A DNA stretch of 64,000 nt from an uncultured Oligella sp. (GCA_947632105.1 CANROD010000003.1:1-64000), one strand, 5' to 3'. Positions 50,288-60,800 are shown, numbered from the stretch's first letter. Notes: generated by a model not told the origin, from the sequence alone. Numbers and translations: made by a program.

Positions 50288-52759
50288 ATGAGTCAAAAAA
50301 AACAATCTCCTAAAACATCCGGGTTCGGTTCACTTATTAGTCGTTTTTTAATTAAAACCCTATTTTTCGGTTTGGGTCTAGCCGTTTGTGGCCTAATTTT
50401 CGGCACCTTAGTCGTCAGTTCCGTTTGGCCAAACCTACCCAATCTAACCGCAATGACAGATTATCGTCCTCGGGTTCCCTTACGTATTTTTACTGCTGAT
50501 AAAATTCTTATCGCTGAGTATGGCGAGGAGCGTCGCAACGTCCTTCGTATCGATGAGTTTCCAGAGCATATGAAGCAGGCTATTTTAGCAGCTGAGGATG
50601 ACAATTTCTACGATCACTCTGGAGTAGATTGGCGTGGTGTGATGCGTGCTGTATTGGCCAACGTTTCCTCAGGTGGCCGCGCTCAGGGAGCCAGTACTAT
50701 TACGATGCAAGTCGCACGTAACTTCTATCTAAGCTCAGAAAAGTCTTACTTACGTAAGTTTTACGAACTGCTCCTAACTTATAAGATTGAGGAAAATCTT
50801 ACTAAGGACCAAATTTTAGAACTCTACATGAACCAGATTTATCTCGGTCACCGTTCTTATGGTTTCTCAGTCGCTGCCCGCACTTACTTTGCTAAGCCTT
50901 TATCCGAAGTAACCATAGGTGAAGCCGCTGTGTTAGCAGGTATCCCTAAGGCTCCTTCTATAAATAACCCTCGAACCAACCTACAGGGTGCCTTAGACCG
51001 TCAAGACTATGTATTAGGACGCATGTTGAACTTAGGGTTTATTACCCAAGCAGAGTATGATATGGCAAAAGCTGAAAATATCACTACTCGCTCTCTCCAA
51101 GAGATCGAAACGGAGGAAGCGGCACGCATCACTCAGGTTCAACGCCAAGGCCAGTACGTTGCTGAATTAGCTCGCCAATTAATGTACTTAACGTACAAAG
51201 ATAATGTTTATGGTCGCGGATTAAACGTATATACTACGGTTGACTCCAAGGACCAAGCTGCTGCTTACCATGCGCTACGCAAAAATATTATGCAGTTTAC
51301 TCGCAATCGTCCGTATCCTGGCCCCGAAAGTCAAATTGAGCTAGTTAGCGATATTGAGAATGACGACGAGGCAATGGAGAGGATTCTCTACGACGTTCGC
51401 AAAGAGCACCCCAATGATGACGATTTATTAGTCGCCGTAGTACTTTCTTCTGCTCCAGACAAGGTTACTTTAATGCGTCGTGTTGGTGAGGTTCTTGAAC
51501 TAACAGGTGATGAGCTAAACAACGCTCGCCGCGCCCTTCCACCTAAGCCTAATAATGCCAAACCAATCCTCCGAGGCTCCGTTGTCTATATTCAACGCTT
51601 TGGTGAAAAAGGTTGGTCAATTGTTAACGAACCAGCTGTAGAAGGCGCTTTTGTTTCGCTTGACGCCAACGATGGGGCTATTCGCTCAATGGTCGGAGGT
51701 TTTAACTTTAACCGCGGTGACTTTAACAGAGTAACGCAGGCTTGGCGTCAGCCAGGCTCTACCTTTAAGCCTTTCGTCTATTCAGCAGGCCTAGAGCGTG
51801 GTATCACCCCTGAAACTCATATTTCAGACCAGCCTTTTGTCCTGACATCGAAACAAACAGGTTCTGCCCCTTGGCGCCCTAAAAACTATGGTGGTCGATA
51901 TACTGAAAGTCAGACCATGCGCCGTGGTTTATATCAATCACGTAACATGATCTCTATCCGTGTATTAGAAGCTGTTGGTGCAGAGTTTGCCAGTGAGTAC
52001 ATTACACGCTTCGGCTTTGATATTCGTCGTCAACCGCAGAAGAGTGCCTACTTAACCATGGCCCTAGGTGCCGGTAGCGTGACACCATTACAGATGGCTG
52101 GAGCGTATGCTGTATTTGCTAATGGCGGCTACCGTGTTAATCCTTATATTATTGATTATGTCGAGGATCCAGAAGGCAATGAAATCATGCGTACTACGCC
52201 ACAACAAGCGGGTAACGAGGATAATCGTGTCTTAGATGAACGTACCGCCTATTTGATGAATAACTTACTACATGGTGTAGCCACCTCAGGTACTGCTGCA
52301 CGTACAACCAATACATTAGGCCGTAAAGATCTGCATGGTAAAACGGGGACCACTAACCAATCCTTTGATGCTTGGTTTGCTGGCTATACACCTGACTTAG
52401 TAGGTGTCTCGTGGATAGGCTACGATCAACCTAGATCTCTAGGAAGCAATGCGACCGGCGGTCAATTAGCTATGCCAATCTGGATTGAATATATGCAAAC
52501 TGCTCTTAAGGGTTCTCCAGAAAAAGCGGTAGCTAAATTACCTGAAGGTTTAAGCAAAATAGCCGGTAACTTCTACTATGATGAGTTTCCAGAGGGCAAA
52601 GCCTTTGTTAATATTGGTACCAAAAAAGGCTCAACCTCTGACAATAGCTTCACTGGCAGTGACGGTCAGCGCTTTACGCCTATTCAACCTCGTCAGAACC
52701 CAGTGCAACGTACAATCGAGTCATTTAATCCAACTGGTGGGGCATCTATTCGCTTTTAA
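50288..52759 (+). CDS. mrcA: Penicillin-binding protein 1A (bifunctional transglycosylase/transpeptidase)
   Basis: GT51: AEDDNFYDHSGVDWRGVMRA, GASTITMQVARNFYLS; transpeptidase QPGSTFKPFVYS, HGKTGTTNQSFDAWFAGYTPD. Confidence 0.95.
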   Translation: MSQKKQSPKTSGFGSLISRFLIKTLFFGLGLAVCGLIFGTLVVSSVWPNLPNLTAMTDYRPRVPLRIFTADKILIAEYGEERRNVLRIDEFPEHMKQAILAAEDDNFYDHSGVDWRGVMRAVLANVSSGGRAQGASTITMQVARNFYLSSEKSYLRKFYELLLTYKIEENLTKDQILELYMNQIYLGHRSYGFSVAARTYFAKPLSEVTIGEAAVLAGIPKAPSINNPRTNLQGALDRQDYVLGRMLNLGFITQAEYDMAKAENITTRSLQEIETEEAARITQVQRQGQYVAELARQLMYLTYKDNVYGRGLNVYTTVDSKDQAAAYHALRKNIMQFTRNRPYPGPESQIELVSDIENDDEAMERILYDVRKEHPNDDDLLVAVVLSSAPDKVTLMRRVGEVLELTGDELNNARRALPPKPNNAKPILRGSVVYIQRFGEKGWSIVNEPAVEGAFVSLDANDGAIRSMVGGFNFNRGDFNRVTQAWRQPGSTFKPFVYSAGLERGITPETHISDQPFVLTSKQTGSAPWRPKNYGGRYTESQTMRRGLYQSRNMISIRVLEAVGAEFASEYITRFGFDIRRQPQKSAYLTMALGAGSVTPLQMAGAYAVFANGGYRVNPYIIDYVEDPEGNEIMRTTPQQAGNEDNRVLDERTAYLMNNLLHGVATSGTAARTTNTLGRKDLHGKTGTTNQSFDAWFAGYTPDLVGVSWIGYDQPRSLGSNATGGQLAMPIWIEYMQTALKGSPEKAVAKLPEGLSKIAGNFYYDEFPEGKAFVNIGTKKGSTSDNSFTGSDGQRFTPIQPRQNPVQRTIESFNPTGGASIRF

Positions 52760-52802
52760 TACCCCCATAAATTGACATATGTCTGACTAAAAGAGTCGTT
52801 AT

Positions 52803-52840
52803 AATCGGTTAGTAATTTAGATATTACTAACCGATTTTTT
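52803..52840 (+). terminator. Intrinsic terminator downstream of mrcA
   Basis: Perfect 14-bp arms aatcggttagtaat / attactaaccgatt followed by tttttt. Confidence 0.88.
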
Positions 52841-52902
52841 TGGCTAATTACATTATTTTTCGACTATTATGTTAAATCAATAATAATTTTTAGGAGCATG
52901 CA

Positions 52903-55065
52903 ATGATTTATTCAGGACCGGCAATTACCGTACAAATGTTAGATGATGGTATTGCAGAGTTTAAATTTGACTTGAAAAATGAGTCGGTTAACAAGTTTAA
53001 CCGCGTTACGTTAGATGATTTGGCCGCCGCCACTCAAGCAGTCAAAGCCGCTCCTCAAATTAAAGGCCTACTCGTCACTTCAGGTAAGAGCTTTTTTATT
53101 GTGGGTGCTGATATTACTGAATTTGGCAAAGTTTTTGCAAATGGTCGCGGCTATATCAAAGACTGGGTCATGGATATTCATCGCACCTTCAACGCCTTCG
53201 AGGACTTAGACATTCCTAAGGTAGTCGCCATTAACGGCTTTGCCCTTGGTGGTGGTTTAGAAATGTGCTTAGTTAATGACTACCGCGTGATGAGCGATAA
53301 GGCTCAAATCGGTTTACCGGAGTTAAATTTAGGTCTTATTCCTGGTTTTGGTGGCACCGTGCGTATTGCCAGAGTAGCCGGTCCAGCTAAAGGTATCGAG
53401 TGGATCAGCACTTCTCGCCCTCGCAAAGCCCAGCAAGCACTTGCTGATGGCGTCATTGATGAGGTCGCAGCACACGATAAACTAAGAGAGGTCTCTTTAC
53501 TCGCCCTTAAAAAAGCCATTGCTGGTGAGATTGATTGGCAAGCCAAGCGTGCTATCAAATTACAAGCAATCACGATACCTGAAGGTGATTCCAATCACTT
53601 CTTCAGCAATATCCGTACTGCTCTCTCTAAAAAAACTAATTCCGAGCAGTACCCAGCTAGTAAAGCGTTTTTAGATGTGATTGAAGAGTCTGCCTCAATG
53701 TCTCGTAACCAAGCAGTCGAAGTAGAGGCCAACCACTTTGCTGATGTCTGCGTTACCCCACAAGCAGATGCGCTAATTGGTTTATTCCTATCCGACCAAA
53801 TAATTAAGCGCATTGCCAAGAAAAGCTCAGCTGATGCTATCGAGGTTAAGAAAGCAGCTGTTCTTGGTGCTGGTATTATGGGAGGTGGTATTGCCTATCA
53901 AGCAGTCAGCAAAGGTACTCCAACCATCATGAAAGACATTAATCAGGAGCAACTGGATTTAGGTATTGCTGAAGCAGAAAAACAGCTTGATCGTCTACTC
54001 CAGAAGGGAAGCCTTACAGAGGACAAAAAAGTCGCTACCTTATCAATGATTCAACCACAATTAAATTATGACGGTTTTAATGAGGTAGATATCGTCATCG
54101 AAGCAGTGACTGAAAACATTAAGGTGAAACAGATTGTTTTGACTGAGGCAGAAAAGGAGATCCGTGACGATGCCATTTTAGCTTCAAACACCTCAACCAT
54201 TTCTATTACTGAACTAGCTAAAAGCCTGCAACGCCCAGCTAACTTTGTCGGTATGCACTTCTTTAACCCTGTCCCGCTCATGCCATTAGTCGAGGTTATT
54301 CGCGGCAAGGAAAGCTCTGCGGCAGCTGTTTCAACAGCCGTTGCTTTAGCAGTCAAAATGGGCAAATCACCCATTGTTGTTGAGGACTGCCCAGGATTCC
54401 TAGTGAACCGTGTACTCTTCCCTTACTTTGACGCCTTTGACTTACTACTCAAAGAAGGTGCGTGTATTCAGAAAATTGACCAAGTGATGGAAGACTTCGG
54501 TTGGCCTATGGGTCCTGCTTATTTATCAGATGTGATTGGCTTGGATACTTGCGTCCATGCCTCTGATGTTTTAGCAGAGGGTTTCCCTGACCGTATGAAG
54601 CCTGACTTTAAAGGTGCTACGAAGGTTTTATTTGAAGCCAATCGCTTCGGCCAGAAAAATGGTCTGGGCTTCTACAAGTATGAGGCTGATGAAAGCGGCC
54701 GTAAACGCAAAGCCTTTGACCAAGACATTAAGGAACTACTAGCAGCTCACGTTGACGCAGCAGACGGCCCAGGTTCTGTTGAGTTTTCGGCTGAGGAGAT
54801 TAGAGATCGACTCATGCTAACAATGTGCAATGAAGTCGCGCGTTGTATTGATGAGAAAATTGTCTCTAGCCCTGATGAAGCAGACATGGCCCTAAATATG
54901 GGTCTTGGCTTCCCGAAATTCCGTGGTGGTGCTTTACGCTACATCGATCAGATAGGATTGAATGACTATATCGCTCTCTGCAATCGCTACGCACACTTAG
55001 GAAAAGCTTATGAAGCTCCGCAAATTCTACATGACATGGCAGTTAAAGGTGAGACCTTCTTTTAG
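52903..55065 (+). CDS. fadB: FadB-like bifunctional enoyl-CoA hydratase / 3-hydroxyacyl-CoA dehydrogenase
   Basis: Crotonase domain (INGFALGGGLEMCLVNDYRVMS, LGLIPGFGGTVRIARV) fused to HCDH (VLGAGIMGGGIAYQAVSKG, GMHFFNPVPLMPLVEVIRG). Confidence 0.92.
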   Translation: MIYSGPAITVQMLDDGIAEFKFDLKNESVNKFNRVTLDDLAAATQAVKAAPQIKGLLVTSGKSFFIVGADITEFGKVFANGRGYIKDWVMDIHRTFNAFEDLDIPKVVAINGFALGGGLEMCLVNDYRVMSDKAQIGLPELNLGLIPGFGGTVRIARVAGPAKGIEWISTSRPRKAQQALADGVIDEVAAHDKLREVSLLALKKAIAGEIDWQAKRAIKLQAITIPEGDSNHFFSNIRTALSKKTNSEQYPASKAFLDVIEESASMSRNQAVEVEANHFADVCVTPQADALIGLFLSDQIIKRIAKKSSADAIEVKKAAVLGAGIMGGGIAYQAVSKGTPTIMKDINQEQLDLGIAEAEKQLDRLLQKGSLTEDKKVATLSMIQPQLNYDGFNEVDIVIEAVTENIKVKQIVLTEAEKEIRDDAILASNTSTISITELAKSLQRPANFVGMHFFNPVPLMPLVEVIRGKESSAAAVSTAVALAVKMGKSPIVVEDCPGFLVNRVLFPYFDAFDLLLKEGACIQKIDQVMEDFGWPMGPAYLSDVIGLDTCVHASDVLAEGFPDRMKPDFKGATKVLFEANRFGQKNGLGFYKYEADESGRKRKAFDQDIKELLAAHVDAADGPGSVEFSAEEIRDRLMLTMCNEVARCIDEKIVSSPDEADMALNMGLGFPKFRGGALRYIDQIGLNDYIALCNRYAHLGKAYEAPQILHDMAVKGETFF

Positions 55066-55091
55066 TTATCACTAATCAAGTTCATCTAAAT

Positions 55092-55124
55092 AATAAAAGC
55101 CGTTTTTTATAAACGGCTTTTATT
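55092..55124. terminator. Bidirectional intrinsic terminator
   Basis: Perfect 14-bp arms aataaaagccgttt / aaacggcttttatt between convergent fadB and cyaY. Confidence 0.88.
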
Positions 55125-55158
55125 ACGTGATAGCTTTAGAGTCAAATTGACTATAGGC

Positions 55159-55491
55159 CTAGGGTACAGTCACCTTAAGCTCCTGACCCGCTAACTGCGT
55201 ACAGAGCTCACTCAAGCGTTCATCCAAGTTAATACCGCCACGAGTATCAACCCACTTACCATCTTGGTAACCGTAGTGCCATGCACCACTAGGGGCTGCC
55301 AACCACATTTCTTGTAACGGTGACTGACTATTTAAAACGAGATGACTGGTACGATTAAAAACAATGGTCAATACCTGACCATCAAGTGTCGTATCTAAAT
55401 CTAAGTCTAAATCTTCAAACCAACTCTCTGCTTGATCCTCTACTTCTGCCAAAATAGCATCTGCTAAGGCAAGGAATTCAGATTCTGTCAT
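55159..55491 (-). CDS. cyaY: Iron donor protein CyaY (frataxin homologue)
   Basis: MTESEFLALADAILAEVEDQAE, acidic helix, GQVLTIVFNRTSHLVLNSQSPLQEMWLAAPSGAWHYGYQDGKWVDTRGG. Confidence 0.93.
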   Translation of the reverse strand: MTESEFLALADAILAEVEDQAESWFEDLDLDLDTTLDGQVLTIVFNRTSHLVLNSQSPLQEMWLAAPSGAWHYGYQDGKWVDTRGGINLDERLSELCTQLAGQELKVTVP

Positions 55492-55633
55492 AATAATATA
55501 TCTTCTAAATCAATTAGTTTATACAAGTAAAGCTTTTAAGATACTATAACAAAGCACCTTATCATTTACTGATTACTTAGAATTTATGTTAATAAAATTA
55601 TCTAATCAAACCAAGAACGTCCTTGAGGTTGGT

Positions 55634-55906
55634 GTGGCTACTCAGAAAAAAATACTATTAGCGTTAGGCTTGGCTTTTTTGCTCTCCGCATGCGGTCAAA
55701 AAGCACCAGTTTATCTTCCTACTGCAGAGCAACAGCGAGAGCTAGATGCACGAGATGCTCGTATCAAAGCCCGTAAAGAAGCACTTAAAAATGAGACTCC
55801 CGAGCAAAAAGCCACTCGCAAAGCCCGTATTGAATACGGTCGTCAGCAAGCAGAAGAGTACCGCAAGTCTCAAGAGTCCCTAGAAAACAACTCTTCTCAA
55901 AATTAA
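55634..55906 (+). CDS. lptM: LptM/YifL-type small lipoprotein
   Basis: Lipobox LLSAC followed by GQKAPVYLPT; between cyaY and lysA. GTG start at 55634 with GAGG SD gives a conventional signal peptide; ORF-track ATG is 55586. Confidence 0.8.
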   Translation: MATQKKILLALGLAFLLSACGQKAPVYLPTAEQQRELDARDARIKARKEALKNETPEQKATRKARIEYGRQQAEEYRKSQESLENNSSQN

Positions 55907-55927
55907 TGACGTTTTTTTTTAAAAACT

Positions 55928-57238
55928 ATGACCAATCTTTCAGCTAACACAAACACCATAACCCCTGTCGGCCAACCGCACTTTTACTACCAAGAACAGG
56001 CTTTATTTGTCGAGCAGCTATCAGTACAAGCGCTAGCCAAGGAGTACGGCACACCACTATTTATCTATTCTAAAGCCGCCCTCAAAGCAGCTTGGGATCG
56101 TTATCAAGAGGCCGTAGGCGATCGTGACGTATTGATTTGTTATGCAATGAAGGCCAATTCAAACTTGGCTATTTTACATTTATTTGCCCAATGGGGCGCT
56201 GGTTTTGATATCGTCTCTGGTGGCGAATTAGCCCGTGCACTCAAGGCTGGCGCAGACCCTCAAAAAGTCATTTTCTCCGGTGTTGGTAAACAGGCCTGGG
56301 AAATCAAAGCGGCACTTGAAGCTAATATCAAATGCTTTAACGTCGAGTCTATTCCTGAGCTCACTCTGATTCAAGATATTGCTCAAGCGATTGATAAAAA
56401 AGCAGCTATTTCCTTACGAGTTAATCCTGATGTCGACGCTAAGACACATCCTTACATTTCAACCGGCTTAAAAGACAATAAATTTGGTATTGCCATGGAG
56501 GACGCTTTAGCAACTTACGTGCACGCCAGCACCTTGTCACATATCGAGATTGTCGGTTTAGACTGTCATATCGGATCGCAAATCACTCAGCTTGAACCTT
56601 ATTACGATGCCCTAGAGCGCTTACTAACACTGATGGATCAGCTACGTAGCAAAGGGATTGAGCTTAAGCATTTAGACATTGGTGGTGGCCTAGGCATACG
56701 TTACCAAAATGAAACACTCCCTCACCCTCGCGATCTCATCAATCCGACACTACAAGCCCTCGCTGAGCGTGGCTATGGTGATTTACAACTCGCTCTTGAG
56801 CCTGGACGTTCCTTGGTTGGTAATAGTGGCATATTAGTCACTGAGGTGCTCTTTTTAAAGGACGGTGAAACTAAAAACTTCGCCATTGTTGATGCGGCGA
56901 TGAATGATCTGATTCGTCCAACTTTATATGATGCTTATCATGGTGCGCTTGCTGTAGAAGCCAGAGATGGCAACACTAAACGCTATGACATCGTAGGCCC
57001 TATTTGTGAAAGTGGTGACTGGTTAGCCAAAGACCGTGACTTTGCTCTTGAGACTGGCGATCTGATTGCCATTGAGTCTACCGGCGCCTATGGTTTTGTG
57101 ATGAGTGGCCAGTACAACACTCGCCCTCGCGCAGCTGAGATACTAGTCGATGGTGAGCAATGCTTCATCATCCGTCATCGTGAAACAATTGAAGAGCTGT
57201 TTGAGCACGAAGTCATTCCTAACACTAGCAACTCTTAA
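55928..57238 (+). CDS. lysA: Diaminopimelate decarboxylase
   Basis: YAMKANSNLAILHLFAQWGAGFDIVSGGEL, LDIGGGLGIRY, EPGRSLVGNSG, CESGDWLAKDR. Confidence 0.96.
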   Translation: MTNLSANTNTITPVGQPHFYYQEQALFVEQLSVQALAKEYGTPLFIYSKAALKAAWDRYQEAVGDRDVLICYAMKANSNLAILHLFAQWGAGFDIVSGGELARALKAGADPQKVIFSGVGKQAWEIKAALEANIKCFNVESIPELTLIQDIAQAIDKKAAISLRVNPDVDAKTHPYISTGLKDNKFGIAMEDALATYVHASTLSHIEIVGLDCHIGSQITQLEPYYDALERLLTLMDQLRSKGIELKHLDIGGGLGIRYQNETLPHPRDLINPTLQALAERGYGDLQLALEPGRSLVGNSGILVTEVLFLKDGETKNFAIVDAAMNDLIRPTLYDAYHGALAVEARDGNTKRYDIVGPICESGDWLAKDRDFALETGDLIAIESTGAYGFVMSGQYNTRPRAAEILVDGEQCFIIRHRETIEELFEHEVIPNTSNS

Positions 57239-57254
57239 TAATCTACAATCCAAA

Positions 57255-57292
57255 AATAATGGCGCTGATGATTCAATATCAGCGCCATTATT
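57255..57292. terminator. Bidirectional intrinsic terminator
   Basis: Perfect 15-bp arms aataatggcgctgat / atcagcgccattatt between convergent lysA and ccsB. Confidence 0.88.
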
Positions 57293-57315
57293 AATTAAGT
57301 GGTTACTTCTAAAGC

Positions 57316-58671
57316 CTATAACTCACCATAAGAGTGTAATCCCGACAAGAAGATATTCACCCCCAAGAAGGCGAAGGTCGTTACCACTAAACCTGCCAAG
57401 GCCCAATAAGCCATAAACTGACCGCGCATCCCCTTCATCAAGCGCAAGTGCAACCAAGCAGCGTAGTTTAACCAAACAATAAATGCCCAAGTCTCTTTAG
57501 GGTCCCATTGCCAGTAGGTACCCCAAGCATCTGCGGCCCAGAATGCACCTAAAACTGTTGCCACCGTAAAAAAGGCAAAACCGATAGAGATCGCACGGTA
57601 CATGATATCGTCAAGTACCTCAAAGCTAGGCAGACTCGCAGCAATTCGCTTACGAGCGACTAAAATCAACCCTACAACAATCACACTCAGGCCAAAATAA
57701 ATGAACCATAAACCATAGTCTCCGCGAGAACTAAACATCAACGGCTCAGCCACTAAAGCACCACCAATCAGCAGTAGTGGGATCATCGGACGCCACGAAG
57801 TAGTATCACCATGCAGCTTAACCAAATAAGCAAACCCAACCATTGCTGCTAAAGCAAAGGTACCGTAACCAACAAAGTTAGCGGGTACGTGGAGTTTCAT
57901 CCACCAACTATTTAAGGCATTATTAAGTGGTTGAATTGTTGCCGCATCACGTAAGAAGGTGTACCACAGCAAGAAGGTCACTGCCGATGCAACGACTAGC
58001 ATGACAAAGCCACCTAAAGCTCTCGTATTGTAACGACGCTCATAGTACAAATAGAACAACACAGTAATTAAACAGAAAAGCACAAATACTTCATATAAAT
58101 TACTCACTGGGATATGACCCATATCAAAGGCAATTAAGTGACTTTCTCGCCAACGCACCAATAGACCAACTGAACCCAGCACAGTAGCCGACCAAGCAAA
58201 AGCAGACCCCATCCAAGCTACGTTCTTATTAACAAAACCTAGCCAATAGGCAATGGTAGACATAAAGAACAAAGCACACATCCACAAAATAGCGGATTGT
58301 GAAGACAAGAGATACTTCAAGAAAAAGTTTGTGTCACCTCTAGATAAATCATCACCATACAGCAAGACAGAACAAGCTGCTAACACAAAAGTAGCAATCA
58401 TATACGTACGGATGGGACGCCACAGCCAACCTACCCAAACAATCGCAAGGGGCGAACAGAGTAGGATAACTTTCTCATAGACATCCATAGAGTCAGGCCA
58501 GCCTGTCAAAAAATAAACGGCTGCTGCCATCAAACCAGCAAAATAGACGATATCAGTCCAATTAAAGCGACCTCTTAAACTCTCGGTACTAACACTCTCC
58601 GAGTTCTTTTCCCATTTAGCTGCGACTGCAGCTGCTTTTGAATCTACTAAAGTATCACTCATTTTTAACAT
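57316..58671 (-). CDS. ccsB: Cytochrome c biogenesis protein CcsB/CcsA (System II)
   Basis: WGTYWQWDPKETWAFIVWLNYAAWLHLRL tryptophan-rich motif, multispanning. Confidence 0.92.
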   Translation of the reverse strand: MLKMSDTLVDSKAAAVAAKWEKNSESVSTESLRGRFNWTDIVYFAGLMAAAVYFLTGWPDSMDVYEKVILLCSPLAIVWVGWLWRPIRTYMIATFVLAACSVLLYGDDLSRGDTNFFLKYLLSSQSAILWMCALFFMSTIAYWLGFVNKNVAWMGSAFAWSATVLGSVGLLVRWRESHLIAFDMGHIPVSNLYEVFVLFCLITVLFYLYYERRYNTRALGGFVMLVVASAVTFLLWYTFLRDAATIQPLNNALNSWWMKLHVPANFVGYGTFALAAMVGFAYLVKLHGDTTSWRPMIPLLLIGGALVAEPLMFSSRGDYGLWFIYFGLSVIVVGLILVARKRIAASLPSFEVLDDIMYRAISIGFAFFTVATVLGAFWAADAWGTYWQWDPKETWAFIVWLNYAAWLHLRLMKGMRGQFMAYWALAGLVVTTFAFLGVNIFLSGLHSYGEL

Positions 58672-58673
58672 CC

Positions 58674-60800
58674 CTAACTTCTAGCTACGCCGGAGAAATC
58701 ATCCTTAAATTTATTAAATTCCTTGTTGAAATCTAAGGTACGTTTGTGCGAAGTCATCGCCGCTCTAATTGCGCTGCCACCATCATCCTGTCTATTCACC
58801 CAGAACCAAATGCGTCGATCGCGTACATAAAGCATCATAAAAATACCAATCATTAAGAAAAATGTACCTAAATAGACAATCCACTTACCAGGCGAACGTG
58901 TCGCCTGCAACACACTAGCCTGTACATGCTCAAAGGTCCTGAGCTGTAATGTCATTGGCACCGGATAATGAGGCATATCTGATAAACCTCGAATAGCAAG
59001 ATTGAGCCAGTCGGCATTGCTCTCAACCTCCTCAAAGCCATCAAATGTGAGCTCAGGATACCCAAGATCTGCGCGCACATACTCTCTAGCCTTCATTGTA
59101 CTAAAGACGATATAGTCACGCATCATGCGCTGTAATGGTTCACGCAAACTCTCCGGTACACGCTCTACTTCAGGCAAATCCTCACCACTGATATAACGAT
59201 CAAGACCATGAAAACCACTTTCCGCAAAAATATTTAATGCTGTATCAGCCATTGTAATAATGGCTGCCGTCGGTACTTCAGGACGATCCATCAGCTGAGA
59301 GTACTCAAGAGCAATACGAGTGCGAATCGACTGATCATTGATCGCTGCTCGAATTCCCATAAACTCATCCAAAGCACCTTTTTCATCGGCAGGTAAATAG
59401 ATGTAGCGGAAACCACCATTTTCCTGATCACCAATACCAAACAAATAAACTAAACCCTCTTCTAAAGGAATTGGCAACATGTAGTTTTTAAACTCCATGG
59501 CCTGATTAGCCTCGTTAGTCAAGGTATAAGCAAAGCTTGGCCCTACATTATGAATTTTCTCATTGTTTTTGCTAGCGGCACTACCGGTAACAGCCACTAC
59601 TTGCTCTTGTAAAGTGCGATGCGTTTCGCCTGGCTTACTTAGATCCTCAACGTTAATCGGTGAAAACTCCGTGAGAGTCAAGCCGTACGTCTCGCCATTT
59701 TCAGAAAACTTAAGATGTACACCATTAGCTGCGCCCACCTCACCAAATACATCAAAAGGCTCTAAGCCATTGCCCTGCATAGGTAGCGCTGTCATATATA
59801 GTCTAGAACCACCATCATCAAAACTAGACTGGTAAAGGGTCACGCCATTAATCTTGTAAGGATGATTGACCTCAATGATGTGATTTTTAGTTTCACCGGT
59901 TTTATAATCAGTAATATCAACATCACTTGCAAAGCGCTTAGGCTGACCGTTAGTTTCATAGTACTCAATAATAAATTTATTGAGCTTGACCTGAAATGGC
60001 ATCTCCTGCATAAAGTAATTATCACCCATGCTTAACAGCGCATAGTCAGTAGCTTGACCCTCAGCAATCAGCATATTGCCACGGAAACTTGGGTTACTCG
60101 TACCATAACGAGACTTAGAATCAACCTCCGACACAAAACGCGCTGCATCAGGAATTGGCGCCTTAAAGCCAGTCAAAATTTGTAAGCGATTTGGCAATTC
60201 ACTATCTAACAGACCACCAATACAAATCACAACAATAGCCATATGAGCAAAAATAAAGCCTAGTCTATTACTACTACCCTTTTTAGCAGCTAATAAAACA
60301 GTGTTCCCATCTACTTTTTCTTTAAACTTATAGCCGTGATGCTTTAACCATGAGCGGCCCAAAGCAACACCATCTTCCTGACTGAGATCTGACTCAATAT
60401 CAATTTTATGAGGAAAAGCACGTAGGCTAGTTTGACGAACATACTCACGGAAGGTGCGCATATCCTTGATCATCTTCGGTGTGTTACGAACCAGACATAC
60501 CGTTGTTGAAACCACCAAAAAAGCCATAATCAATAAAAACCACCAAGTATTATAGATTTCAGCTACATCAAACTTTTTAAATACGGAATACCAATAAGTA
60601 CCAAACTTATCAATATACTGAATCTCAGTTTGACCTTGTTCCAGTACTGTCCCAATGATGGTCGCAATAGCGATAAAAGTCAAAAGGCTAACAGCAAAGC
60701 GCATTGAACCGAGGAGCTCGTAAATATCTCTGCCTAAATTTCTTTTGCGCCTTGCGCTTTGGGTTTTATCGTTTTGCATAAAGAAGAAAACACGCCCCAT
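58674..60800 (-). CDS. Cytochrome c biogenesis protein ResB/Ccs1 (System II)
   Basis: ResB features: LGSMRFAVSLLTFIAIATIIGTVLEQ, NHIIEVNHPYKINGVTLYQSSFDDGGSRL; pairs with ccsB. Start may be MQNDKTQSARRKRN (60779). Confidence 0.92.
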   Translation of the reverse strand: MGRVFFFMQNDKTQSARRKRNLGRDIYELLGSMRFAVSLLTFIAIATIIGTVLEQGQTEIQYIDKFGTYWYSVFKKFDVAEIYNTWWFLLIMAFLVVSTTVCLVRNTPKMIKDMRTFREYVRQTSLRAFPHKIDIESDLSQEDGVALGRSWLKHHGYKFKEKVDGNTVLLAAKKGSSNRLGFIFAHMAIVVICIGGLLDSELPNRLQILTGFKAPIPDAARFVSEVDSKSRYGTSNPSFRGNMLIAEGQATDYALLSMGDNYFMQEMPFQVKLNKFIIEYYETNGQPKRFASDVDITDYKTGETKNHIIEVNHPYKINGVTLYQSSFDDGGSRLYMTALPMQGNGLEPFDVFGEVGAANGVHLKFSENGETYGLTLTEFSPINVEDLSKPGETHRTLQEQVVAVTGSAASKNNEKIHNVGPSFAYTLTNEANQAMEFKNYMLPIPLEEGLVYLFGIGDQENGGFRYIYLPADEKGALDEFMGIRAAINDQSIRTRIALEYSQLMDRPEVPTAAIITMADTALNIFAESGFHGLDRYISGEDLPEVERVPESLREPLQRMMRDYIVFSTMKAREYVRADLGYPELTFDGFEEVESNADWLNLAIRGLSDMPHYPVPMTLQLRTFEHVQASVLQATRSPGKWIVYLGTFFLMIGIFMMLYVRDRRIWFWVNRQDDGGSAIRAAMTSHKRTLDFNKEFNKFKDDFSGVARS

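Noticed and set aside
54066-54374. 102-aa and neighbouring (53304-53594, 53595-53819) minus-strand ORFs inside fadB
   Set aside because: Antisense shadow ORFs of a clearly coding frame; no motifs.
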